64,000 nucleotides of DNA. It comes from Paragonimus skrjabini miyazakii (taxonomy: Eukaryota > Platyhelminthes > Trematoda > Plagiorchiida > Troglotrematidae). The DNA is taken from positions 65,142 through 129,141 of the forward strand of contig JTDE01000426.1 of the NCBI GenBank assembly GCA_014338405.1, given 5' to 3'. Shown here piece by piece: positions 23,601 through 35,330 of this stretch. The notes below the pieces were generated by a model. The model was given only the letters and a program-made list of their open reading frames with translations. It did not search any database and was not told where the DNA came from. Both the position numbers and the translations under genes were made by a program. Positions within the stretch are counted from its first letter, which is position 1, and each line of letters begins with the position of its first letter.

Positions 23601-24138
23601 TCTCAAAAAAGCATCCCCATTAAATCACATTCTGCTAAGATAAGAAAGCGTGCAAAAAGTAGTAGACATGAAAATAATGCAACTAGACCATGAAAGTAAG
23701 GCAACAAGGGGGCAAACTTTTGCAAATGTACGCGGCAAAAAATAATCTTATAATTATAGTTGAGGGATGGATAGTATTTCCATGTTGAATCGGTCTTAAT
23801 TGATTCTGACCATTTTTTATTTAAATAACCATCCAATTAATAACTAACCAATTATTTGTTACTGTTGGTCAGTATACCTCCCTCCCCTCTCATCTAATGC
23901 ATCTGCTGATGTTGTGAATCAGTAAAGAGTTTAATCTGTCAAACTTTACAGAATAATTAACAGATTAGAAACTAGGGCTATCCTGTCATATCTATTCGAA
24001 CTCACTCTTGCTTGGATCACGTGCAAAAGAGGTTCAATCACCATACTTTAAATCTGACTGTTGAATGCAATAATCAGTAACAGTGTCCTTAAAAGACTGA
24101 ATGCAGTGCACGGACGTAAACTCCCATTTTTAACCTAA
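20671..24138. other. Unassigned non-coding sequence
   Basis: Frames of 113 codons (20770-21111, minus) and 67-77 codons elsewhere have no recognisable motif. The stretch at about 22930-23340 has alternating promoter-like AT and GC blocks that could belong to an LTR, but no partner copy was found. Confidence 0.4.
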
Positions 24139-24139
24139 A

Positions 24140-24420
24140 CTGTGCTAAAGACCCAATTGCGAAACATCTGGGCTTTCGCTGGATTCGATCCTGCGACAGA
24201 AACAACATACCCAAAAGCGGCAAATGTTCTACCAGGTGAACTAAGAAGCTAAGCCGGGAGCTCAAAAATTCCACATTTGGACCTAGTTATCTACCAAACC
24301 AACTGTGTCATATGGAATCTACCCAATGATCCAGTCGGTTGACTGCCCAAGCAGAATTTCCTGATCAGTTCATGCTGGAATCCACCAACGCCACCGATGA
24401 GCACTGACATTGTAGTACAA
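24140..24420 (-). repeat. SINE B, uninterrupted copy
   Basis: About 280 bp, tRNA-like on the minus strand: an A-box-like region in ggcttagcttcttagttcacctgg, a B-box-like aggatcgaatccagc, and then an unrelated body ending near ttgtactacaatgtcagtgctc in minus orientation. Serves here as the reference copy for the family; related copies are at 14.3/14.9, 28.9, 40.0 and 61.8 kb. Confidence 0.7.
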
Positions 24421-27400
24421 TTTATCCATTGCATATTTTTCACCCTAGTTGGACTTGTTTACCCTTACTCACCTGGTTTTCTGTTTGCTGAGATGGTAAT
24501 TTTCTGCTCAATGTTAATGTTCGCTCAAACAGGTCTACCACAGTAATTAAAAAATGTTTTCTGATCGCGTCATCTGGTTTCATTTGCGTTATCGTCAAGA
24601 AAAATGGCTAAAACATAACAATCCAGCTAAGCTTAACAAACTTCTGTGACAGATTTGTTGATCTGCCTGAGAGTCCATGCCGACTTGGTTTGCCAACTTC
24701 AGTGTGGTATCCCCTCAGTATGGCTAAAACTGAGCGGGTCAGATGCAAAAAGATCATGTCACAGATTCCCTTCCCGATTCAAGTATCCTGCATTCATGCA
24801 CAGACGTGTGTAACTACAACAGCCGAAAATGCACAACCGTTGGCGTAGCAACAGCAGATGACAGCGTTGACAAAGTCAGAATCACATCCGTAATGTTAGT
24901 AGCAGTGTATGACGATCTACAGCTGGTTTGCAAAGCCACAGAAAAAAGATCTGATTTACAAGGATAGACTCAAAAATTTTGGTAACCAGTTGTCATTCCT
25001 AAACAGATAAATGACATGCTTTTTTGATTCAAGTGCACAATGTTTGCTGGTTTCATTTCAATTCGGAATAAATTGCTTTTCAGTTTATTATATCAATTGT
25101 TGCATTGCCTTTTAGTGAGATACAAATCCTGTGAGCTAACAAGAAATTAACTCCGGTACAGGGAATGCTAGTTAACCTTATTTATTTGCGGTGTTTTGAT
25201 GTTACATGTCACTTTGCCTACTAACCATTTCAGTGGAACACAATCACTGCTTATACTATGTAATGTTTTGTGAATAGCTTGCAGTGTATTTGCTTTTGTA
25301 TAGTTAGCAAGCTAGCTCATATGGTCTCGTTCCAGGTGTGCATGTAAACGAACTAGGCTTATGTAATCATGTTTTATAGGAAAGGTAATAGGTAATTCAC
25401 ATAGAACGTCGAAATGGGCCAACAGTAAAATGTACTTTGAACTTGACTTTTAAAGATGGGGCAGGCTTTGGCGATTGTAGGAGAATTTATTCGGTAGAAT
25501 ACAATACGGGAAATAAAGCATTTTGAAAAAAATTAGACCATGTCAAACAGAACCCCTAAGCGGCTTTGACTGTGCACACCACCACTGATATGAACATTAC
25601 AGACAAAAGTATAACAGCAAAATCTTACATATATTTAAGTGCACTAGAATCATCAGATACCTACCTATGCGACTATATAGTCGTCATACCTACAGTGTTG
25701 AAGAAAAACAAATAGCTTAGTATCTATTTCAAAACTGTACAAAAGGCAGATTATGACATTCTAGATTATATGGGCTGTGATACGAGTGAATTTGTTTGCT
25801 GTTGTTACTTATGGATTATTGGTTTAGGTCCTTCAAGATTAATTTTCCTGCATAAGTTCCTGTAAAACTATGTTGGTACAACAGATGTGTCCTTTCACGA
25901 AATGTGATAATCCGACATCACTTGTCCGAGCGATAATAATCGTACTTTGGAATTGGATAGAGTGCAGTAACTTATCATTCAATACATCAAAAGAATCTCT
26001 TGTTTTCACTGCCGCCTTCGTCAGCTTTGGGCGGAAAAACAGTTTTGTAGATTGCTTTGGATTATTTCGTACATCGGTTTCAGACAACGTGACAAGCAAT
26101 TTGAGTTCGTTTCGAAGCGCGGTGATGCACAAGCATACTGCGGTCTAAAATGTTCATTACAGTTCTTGCTACTAATGAGTAGATAAAGCCTAATAAATAA
26201 ATTTGGTTCTCATATATTTCGGGTACGGAGCATATTTGTTGGGCGACCTATGATATAAAAATTCCCATTTGTTTGGAAAATACAGAAGACGACTGGCGCA
26301 GGCTTTCAATAATTTATAACTGGATAAATAAAATTGTGGAGATAATGTAATTACTAATGTGGACGTTCGAACTGTTTATCGAGTCAAAACCTTTTGTACA
26401 CAAAATTCACAGTTCCCTTCCTTAAGTCGAGTCATGCAACACAAGCGGTGACAGTTCGACACTGTCGTACACATAGCAAAATTATTCGCTATGGCGAAAA
26501 AATTTACCAGAAGGAGAGCTTCGTTGTACACATTTCGGCCCTGTTGTTGAAAAGACGAGCAAAATATGGGATGGCAGATGTTCTATCGGTATACATAGGA
26601 GGTTAGGCAACTACTACGTTGAGTAATTTAACGGAAAATGTGGTAAATGTGAGTACAAGTGATGAAAATCTTCAAAGATCATGATAGAATGTGGTAACAG
26701 TGCCTGAACTTCGAATGTCACGAATATCTGTGGAGGCCGACAAGAGTTTCCAGTTCCTTATGAGGTCAGCGGTGAACACCACAAGCAAGCTGGTTTATGA
26801 CTATTAATTGGCATTCAAGTAGCAAACTGTGGATGAAAAGTTTCTTCGCAGTAATTTAAATTTTGTAGAAAGACATGCGATGGGTTTACAGCTGAATGAA
26901 CGTGTTTTAGTACGGGTGGGCCATTTACATTTTACAGATAGTAAATCTTTTTATAACTGTAGAGTTAACAGTAGACACCAGTTATCAGTTTGTCAATGTG
27001 AGGCTCATTTATTAACCCCAATCTGACTAATGGAGAATTATTAATACGATCGACTAGTACGATATTTCATTTCGACTTCGGAACCCGTCACTTTTTGAAA
27101 AACTGTATGCGCCCAAGTACCGCATGTGATCGGGAAATGTGAAGCTTGTGAACGATCAGAACATGATAGAAAGACAACAACATTGGGCATTTTCTCCGAC
27201 TTGAAAGTATTTCGAAAATCATGGTCATTTGTGAACTTCCGCTTGTGACTCATAATCCCCATCAGACCAAGTGAACCAGTCAAGAGTATGAGGGCTTTTG
27301 AAGCAAGCGAAATTTTAGTTATTCCAGCTGATCATACGGTACTATCGTGCAGCAGATGAACACGACAGGATGCAATGATAGTCGGGTATTGTCTTGCTTG

Positions 27401-28524
27401 TGTAGAGCGCAGTCCGGACTGTTATATTAGTTATTTCAAACCTCCCGTTGAACTAAATACAACCAAGTTATACGGACGGAAGAATGAGGATATCACACCA
27501 ACGGGTTGTCAATATGCGATGAAAAGCGAGCGTGACACCGAGGTGGCGAGAAAGTGATTGTGTGCCAACAGAAGCGATTGTGTTGCCAGAGAAACGCTGT
27601 AGTACGCTGTCAGGTGGATGTCCAGGTTTAGCAACGGTTCTAGGACACTGTTTTTGAATATGGCATTCGGTTAAGATGTTCCAAACAACGCATGCGGCAC
27701 CCTCCTCAATCGTTGTGAAGTATTAACCATCCAACGGTGCTTTATGAGGGCCTGTTGTACGACATTCAAACACAGGTGAGCTAGCTTGTAGGTTGGAATA
27801 GTATTCACTTGAATCATAAAAAATGCCCTTATCATTCATGTGGATAGTGTGTTACGCGCTATAATCGACCGTATTAAGTCGTAGGTCATGTGTACAACAT
27901 TTGTCCATGCAATCGTCTAATTCCCGTGTGATTCATCCAGAAGATATCTGCAGACAGTGCTTGTGGTTACTGCTGTTCCGCTCACATGAATTGGGATAAC
28001 ACTTAAATACACTGTCGCTTTCTTGTTATCAACTACTGTGGCGTCCACTTTACTAAAAGTTCCACAAGTATATTCCGGCGTACTCTCCGTGTGTAAAATA
28101 AGAACCGGACAATTCGTTCCACATAAAATACCTTCGTTAGTTTATCCTTAACCAAGCACCAAGGTTTGGTTTACAAACAAGCACAATACTGCGTTGAGTT
28201 TTAAGATTCCATTAACCAATGAAGGAAACAATATTTACAACTGTGTGTTTCATAAGTAACTTTAACCCTGGAAGACTACAGGCTTTCATTCCGTTCACTT
28301 GACGTGTGACCCGTTAACTCCAGTTCCAGACCTGCAACTGGTTCGCAAAATATGTGCACGTTTTTGAGTTGCAAGTAAAACGTACCTAGTTAAATAATTA
28401 TCCGTTAATTTTAATCTATTCAATTAACAACTTAGTAATTCAGCTTAAGGGTAACGATATTGAGTGCATTATTTTTTAACTTGTGTGTTTGTGTGTGTGA
28501 TGGTTCCAAGAATACATAAATGAA
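24421..28524. other. Unassigned non-coding sequence
   Basis: No protein motif or shared repeat recognised. Complementary frames of 92-97 codons occupy both strands at 25839-26148, which points to chance openness of one segment rather than a gene. Confidence 0.4.
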
Positions 28525-28527
28525 GTA

Positions 28528-28700
28528 GTTAACTTAGCTCAACCCCAGAGCTAACTTCGATGCATTAGTAATAACAATCGAACCAAGCATAGCAGATATT
28601 TTTCTCCCAAGCTCCATTGTACAGCTTATAGTCAACAGTGTCATAAAACAACTGTAATGAGAAATGGGCTTAATGAAAATCACCACTGTGTATTAAGCTT
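28528..28700 (+). repeat. Dispersed repeat D, copy 2
   Basis: Colinear with 4958-5115: agctcaaccccagagcta, cttcgatgcattagtaata, gcagatatttttctcc, gtcaacagtgtcataaaac, gaaatgggcttaatgaaaatca. Non-coding, of unknown family. Confidence 0.55.
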
Positions 28701-28894
28701 TCAATCAATACGGACGCTTCACCCTTTATCAATTTTAGTTTAAAATATATAAACTACAAATGGATGGGGTCCGTTGTCCAAATAATGTCTCAGTAACTCT
28801 CATAGGGGAGCAGGTTTTATACCTCACGTGTCTGAAAGCATATTTGGTAATACTGTCGGGTACTGTAAAAGATCTGCTAAACCAGAAATGATCT

Positions 28895-29060
28895 GACTAC
28901 GAAAATTTGAATTCCCTAATAAATCCGAACGGGTTACGGTGTGTGCTCTACCATCTGAACCAGAAGGCCGAGTCTGAAGTTCAGAAACCTTACGATCATA
29001 TTTATTTGTCCGCTTAACCTACATGGAATTTGCCAGATGCTCCTGGTAGAATTTAGGCAG
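28895..29060 (-). repeat. SINE B-like copy, diverged
   Basis: On the minus strand ggccttctggttcagatggtagagca forms a good tRNA A-box segment, followed at tRNA-like distance by a degenerate B-box region in gttcggatttattagggaattc. It aligns loosely with the tRNA-like half of the 24.2 kb copy. The distal body is not clear. Confidence 0.45.
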
Positions 29061-29529
29061 TTAAACGCAGACTCTATCAACGCTCTTGGTAATCTCTCAG
29101 ATTACATTATTAATGGGTGTTTACTACACATAGCAGTTTAAATAGAACCTTACAGTGAAAACTCCGATCTTCTCAAAAGCAATAAGCTCCCCTTCCCAAA
29201 AACTGTACACATACTTGTACGGTGGCTTACAAAATGATTTTCTGCCGAAAAATGACCCTGGTTTAAATTTGTTCTGGTAAAGCATAATATATTATTAATA
29301 GTGTGCACATGATAATCTTTTAAAAACCGTTTGCCGTTAGAATAACAGTATACTCAACCACCAAGTGCCGGGCGTTGGATAGAGCATACATTTTGCGAGT
29401 CTAACCGATCCCAAATTGGAGTGGCATTTTGTCGGAGAGTCATAACAGATGGCAAACACTGAATATATTGATTAAAACCTCGTTCATCGAACCGATAAAA
29501 ATAACTGCCACACGGGATGACTCTTGAGC
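29061..29529. other. Unassigned non-coding sequence
   Basis: No coding motif. A tRNA-like gggcgttggatagagca at about 29370-29386 is suggestive of another SINE remnant but lacks a convincing B box. Confidence 0.35.
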
Positions 29530-29810
29530 GTTATGTCAACTGGCAGTGGTGTCACCCTGTCTTTTAACTTCCAGTTCACCGCTCTGGAGTCGCACTACTA
29601 ACCAGCGCGCGACGAACTGTCTGTGAATACGATCCGATTGGAGAATCGACTGAAGGCGTGAAAATTCGCTCAGCTGTACTTCCGCTGGCAACAAACCGCG
29701 GTGTAACCGCGTATCCGCGCGTTTGCTTGTCGGAAGTGTGGTCGAACGCACTGTGTGCACTTCCCGAAAACGGTTGACAACCGGGCTTGTGCGCGTGTGA
29801 CAATTTCATT
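29530..29810. other. CpG-rich patch
   Basis: Clearly richer in GC and CpG than its surroundings, with many cgcg, gcg and ccgcgg steps. Two overlapping minus-strand frames of 74-77 codons run through it because stops are rare in such sequence; neither peptide is recognised. It may be a promoter-like island, the leader or terminal repeat of an unknown retroelement, or a young insertion not yet depleted of CpG. Confidence 0.5.
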
Positions 29811-31299
29811 GTCAGTCCAGTTTATGCAAAACTGATCATCGAGCTTTGTTAGCGATATATGTCAGATTCAGTCAGCTAATCAGAGAAACTGTTTTTACCC
29901 TATGTGAAATAACGGCCGGTTATTCCAGTTGCTTTCACTGTACATTAAAAGGGTACCTAAACATACCTATTATTACAGAATTATTTGCTAACACGAGTCA
30001 TTGGAACAGATTCGTTGCTAATTTAGTGAAAAACGATGCACGAGCATAGGTATTGAGCAATTCAATAGTTTTCGTGGCGTAATTGTTGAGACGACAGGAT
30101 ACCAAGCACATTGTACATTAATATTTAATTAGACTTAGGTAACTGTTGGGGAAAATATTGCCGCAAACAGTTCGCTAGTTGACTGCAATCTGTAGTCAGC
30201 CATTTATGTCGTATTGAATCTCTACCAGTATCTCATGCTTATACAACCAGTGTCCACAACTCGTCAGCTTGAACATCCACTCAAAATCCCTAACGAATGT
30301 CATATACCCAGTATGCGTTTTTGTTATCTAACTTCAATATTTTATATGAAAGCATTACACAATACAAATTTCTGTTTTTAAAGTAAGCAAGCAAACAAGT
30401 GATTGGAAACATTTTTACAGAACAACGCGTCATACAATCTACTATGAACCTCTTCCTACCCTAAGGATGAAAGAGATTGAACTGACCAAAAATCCTCACA
30501 GCAGTGAACAACTGAGATGACTCATGAATCCATCGAAAATTTCGAAAACTGCGGAATGTTTTCAAGGAAGTCAACAGGTTAGAGATTGTTTACAGAACTT
30601 CCAGTATACTTCTGCATATGCCGTGTCTAACTATGAATTGTGTATTTGAGTTGACAAACATAACTTATGCCAGATGAACGACTAACATTTACCTAAGGGC
30701 TTCGTGTTCATTGGAGGTCGTCCACTTCGTAAGTAAGCATTCCAAAAGCAACAATCGCAATTCCGTCATTTCTGATCACGTTGGCCCTCATTCCACGCAA
30801 TTTTGTCTGTGCCTACTGATTCTGGTTTGTGCTGATCGACTTTTAGTATTCACGTATCATTGTTAGCTGCCTATCATTGTGTTTATTAAGTATGGGCTAA
30901 TCAGTTGACTCAGTTGAAATAAAGCACAAACGCATTGCACTTTAGTTGTATCATGACTTCGTATGACCAAACAGTGTACACTAAGTACGAATGCGCTGAC
31001 GTTTTTGTATGGGATTATACACACGATTAAACACATGTTACGGCGCTCGATAAGTCTGTCTGACCCTTTGCAATGATGGTACCAGATGGGTGGAAGTCAT
31101 GGCAGCTATAGCTACTGGATTCTGTCTAACTGTAGGGCTGAGCTCACGCGTGGTGGATTAGTTTTCGTTCGTACAATAACAGCTGGCTGAAACTGTGAGG
31201 TCTTTAAGAATTACGGCAACTCGCCTGAAGTGAGTTGCACATCATAGAAAAGACGACGACTGTAGGTTGTAAGCAGTTATAAAATGGTATATTACGGAA
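29811..31299. other. Unassigned non-coding sequence
   Basis: Nothing recognised beyond short chance frames. Confidence 0.4.
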
Positions 31300-31430
31300 C
31301 GAAAGTCTGTACACTGGACTATCACATCTATTGCAGCTGATGAGTAGTGCTCATCCCTATGGAGATGGGTAGAGTATTACAACTTGCTCGTAACATTGTG
31401 TTATTCTCAATCGATTTACCATCTTGTTGC
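31300..31430 (+). ncRNA. Hammerhead-like PLE tail (variant)
   Basis: Canonical CTGATGA at 31337-31343 followed by a possible stem catccc..gagatggg, then gtattacaacttgctcgtaac and tgttattctcaatcg. The last two blocks align with the minus-strand tail at 10378-10440. A GAAAC strand is not seen after the stem, so the ribozyme is degenerate. It represents a second hairpin type on the same tail. Confidence 0.5.
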
Positions 31431-34104
31431 ATATTTTTCAATTTCGTCACTCACCTGGTGTAATGACTCATGTGTCACAGACTGCCCTGGTGTGATATTT
31501 GGCTGCTGGCTTAAAATCGCTGTCATGGAAAGGAAGCGAGTTCATCCTTAAGTTCTTCTGCCGAATAGTGCCCAGTCTGGCCAGATGAAATGTAGTCCTT
31601 AATCCTTAAGTATGACATGGTGTTATTTGACAAATTGCATTTGTACTCTTCAGATATTCAACGTACAGTATAAGTCAAACGTCTGAACTCAAATGGTTAT
31701 TGAAACAAAATTTTCACTACCTCAATGTGTTACTCTTGTTCCAGTTACATTCCCAAAGAACGATAAACCCCACGTATTTTGTGTGTGATTACATTCACAC
31801 GAAACATTTCCTGTACGCGTACTATCTACTCATAAGTAGGCTGCTTTTCTAAATACCGGTAATGTAACACAATTTACCACTTACGTCAGCATTTTCTGCA
31901 GGTAATCACCTTTCCGTCACTGGTTGCAACTGTGTATAGTAAGACGGATCGACAGACAGTTCGGTTATTGCATGTTGTTTTAGGGTAGACATCACAAATA
32001 ACTTATACAAATCAGTTCACTACTAAACCCATGTGACTGATTAAAACAAAAGCCAGCAACTCCACTTTGACTGCACCCAAAATGGCTGATTTGGAGTTAG
32101 CATCTCAGACATCAGTTGTTGTGGATAATAGTTTATCTACAGACTTCTTCACAGTTATTAGGGCATTCCAGAAGGTCAAGAAGATTTTCACGCCGTTCAT
32201 CCTGATTTTCATGTGTCCGATCGTTTTCGTTCTTGTATCATCTTTTTACTCCACATGATATAGGAACGTCAATAAATAGAACACTCACTGGCAAAGCTGA
32301 GTACGCTTTCCAGCGAACGTTTACTAGGAGAGACTAATTAAGTTTACGTGGCGAAACCAGAGTGGCCGCCCACCAATACTATTGAGCAAATCTGCGTAAT
32401 TACATATGGGGCGTAGGCGGAATAATCCACTGGCGTTGTGGTGATGGACACTGATCTACTAATGTAGCAACCAAGCCGGTTGTTTCTATTCTGACAGCCC
32501 GTCACACTTGCGAACCAATTTCAAGACGACGTAAAGACATCGGGGGACAACGTTCTTCCGAAGTAGAGGTTCCAGCAACAGTCCTGTAAAAGAGCATAGC
32601 ACAAATAAGCATGAGCCAAAGGCCCCCTGTAAGCCATGCACACGACTTGCACAAACTAAAACTAAAATGGCGTCGACAACACAACAGCACGCCCTGTTAC
32701 ACAATTCAACTTCAACCTGTGCGCGATTTCTGATTTCGACCGCACGTTGCATTAAGGGATCGTTATAAGCAGTAACGATAGGTAGTTCTTTAGCTACGTT
32801 TAGAAGTAACGTGAAGAACAACCCAGTGTTTTGCTGCTAGATTTGATATTACAAAAGGAATCAAGTTAGATGAAACATGTGGTAACCCGTTCAACTTCGC
32901 AAACCATTTCTCCCATGAGGTTAAAACGGTATGTAAGACGTCATTTATTTAAGCGTGCACCGTTCATGTTATTCTTTCTGAAAAATTCTCCTAGAAAGGC
33001 CTACATGCCAACCCTAATAAAGACAGCATTTTCACCCAGCTCTTTCTCCTGCACTTCTCGTAAACATGCTTCACCAGAACTCATGCTACATCAATTGAAA
33101 GTCTGACGCGCAAGTCAAAACAAGTTGTTCGTGAGAACCGACTGTCACATTTTTCTACCTTTTTGTAAGTTTTTCAGACGGCTGATCCATTTGTTGCTGA
33201 CATAAGACATGACGTCCTCTCACATTTTATAAAGTATTGAGTCATCTTGGCAAACCGGTTTATACTACACTTCTTGCTCTGCGAACATATCTACTCGAAA
33301 GTCGATCACAGCGCAACGTACAAAGTTAACTCAAGGTCAAACGGCAACCTGTCTGATTTACAGGTGAACGGTAGTTTTGTGTAGACAAGTTTAAAATGTT
33401 GGGCCTTTTGACCACATTATATTAGAGAGATGCTGCTGATCATTTTATGCTACTTTGACGTGGTGAAGGGGGTGCGTGATGTTTTTATCCGGCCGGCCAT
33501 GCTGACTAGGAATTTCGTCCATGCCGGTCCAACTATACCAGACTGGCCAAGAGGGAGTAGCCAGACAAAAGACAGTTACGTTCGTTGTGGATGGTGAAAG
33601 TGTGTTGCGTTTTGGTTCGGCTTGACGTATGTTCTCGTCTGGTCTGGTTTTCCCTGTGGGACTTGTTTGTCACTACAATAGTCCTATGGTTTTATGTAGC
33701 GGTGTTAATTTCATAGGTGTGTAGTTCTCCAACCTATGCGTAGCTAGTGTAATTTGATTGTTATTTGTGATCGGGGTGTGTATGTCACCCGCTGCCATGC
33801 GGTACAGATTTCTGAGTCAAAAACTAGTTGAGGACCCTAATAACTCTCCCGTCTAATCCTGAGCACCCTGGCAAAATCCGCAACCTACGTAACTTAGGCA
33901 AGTAAAGTATGTGAACAGAGATAAACCGGATCGCTCTGTCTGTTGTTTACAGCGGGGTGAATAGGGGAATATGTGCTACTGCCAAACCCTCTCTTTCCCC
34001 TACTGACCCCTCCAGCACAAATCTTGAAGTAGACAATTATCATGCGCCTCAGTAACACGAAGACCAACCCGAGACACGCCCGAGAACGCAAAACGTTCTT
34101 AATT
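31431..34104. other. Unassigned sequence upstream of the RTE LINE
   Basis: The part from about 33460 is GC-richer and directly precedes the RTE endonuclease, so it may contain the element's 5' region. Frames at 32486-32821 and 33894-34184 on the minus strand are not recognised. No promoter or repeat pair delimits the 5' end. Confidence 0.4.
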
Positions 34105-35330
34105 GGGACATGGATTGTGTGCACGTTGTTGGATTGATGCAGCATCACAGAATGTCCAGAACGCCGAATCGTCCTGATCGCCATGGAACTGAGCCGCTAT
34201 GGCATAGACGTAACAGCCTTGAGTCAGACGGGGTTTGCAGATCAAGGTAAGCCGGCGAAGCCGGTGCTGGGTACACCTACTACCAGATAGGCTACTCGGC
34301 AGACGATGCTCGGTTGCAAGGTGTCTGTTTCGCAGTCGCCGACCGCATCAATGCTTTGATGATAAGCGAACCGCAAGGCATCAGCCATCGAATCCTATTT
34401 ACGTGCCTGCGACTTCGTCGAGGTATGTGCCACAACTCTCTGTGATTATAGTAAAACTATCTCACATTAATGATACAAAACACCAGATCTATGTTCAGGT
34501 TTCTGCCACAATCCCGTTATCACTGGTTAATGACCGACAGTTTGTTCTGAGTGATCGGAACGCTCGAGCTGGACACGACTCCGTAGTCTGGTCGGGAGTC
34601 CTCGGATCCTACGGCATTAGTGTAGTCAACAAGAACAGTGGTGATTTGTTTTATCTCTGTGCTACTCACGAATAGTCTATCATAGACATTAGATTCCGGT
34701 TGGATGTGAGTTATAATGCGACCCAGACTCAGCCGTTGAGCGGTCGTCGTCTGCTTGATTATGCGATCGTGTGACAGCGTAACATTCGTGAAGTGCGTAT
34801 CACGCGAATGATACGCGAGGCTGAATGTGGCACAGATCATAGACTGGTCAGTGCCAAATTGTTCACTCATGCATGCAAGTCTGTTTACTGTGCATCTTCC
34901 GGACAACGGCAAAAGTTGAACATCAAACTATTGGAGAGCTGCGAGACTAGGACTGCTTTTCAAAGTGCAGTTGTCATTCATATGAAAGACGCTCCGGTAT
35001 CCATTATCCCTGAGAGTATTTGGCAACAGCTGAAGGAAGTGATCACGGCGGCAGCCACGGGGACGATCGGTGATGAACGTCAGAAACAGTCGAACTGTTT
35101 TGACGACAGCAACGCGACTACCTCCAACTTGGTAGGAGATGAGAATGTGATATTTACCACCTCCACAATGCAGCCGTCAGCGAAGTCAAGGGAGCGGCGT
35201 TCCCGAGTATTCGCCGTCAAATGGCTGAAAGTTGTTGTGGAATTAAGAACGAGTGGTGAGGGAATCAAGGTCAGCGGATGCCGGGCTACGCCGATCGCCC
35301 ACATTACAATCAATTCTATGATATGCTGAA
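34105..35330 (+). pseudogene. RTE apurinic-type endonuclease domain and linker (relic)
   Basis: Endonuclease/exonuclease/phosphatase-type domain in at least three frames. Recognisable blocks in order: AMELSRYGIDVTAL, GYTYYQIG, LSDRNARAGHD where the family has GDFNARVG (the Gly-Asp pair is Ser-Asp), and GTDHRLVS, the conserved SDH-like catalytic end. The linker follows with CFDDSNATTSNL, matching the family's WFDDN block. In-frame stops occur at about 34275 and 34765. The pieces are too diverged for activity. Confidence 0.8.

Noticed and set aside
25839..26148. Overlapping 92- and 97-codon frames on opposite strands
   Set aside because: Mutual openness on both strands is typical of chance absence of stops; no motif on either strand.
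34520..34912. A 130-codon minus-strand frame
   Set aside because: Lies opposite the RTE endonuclease relic, whose plus-strand blocks explain the openness.
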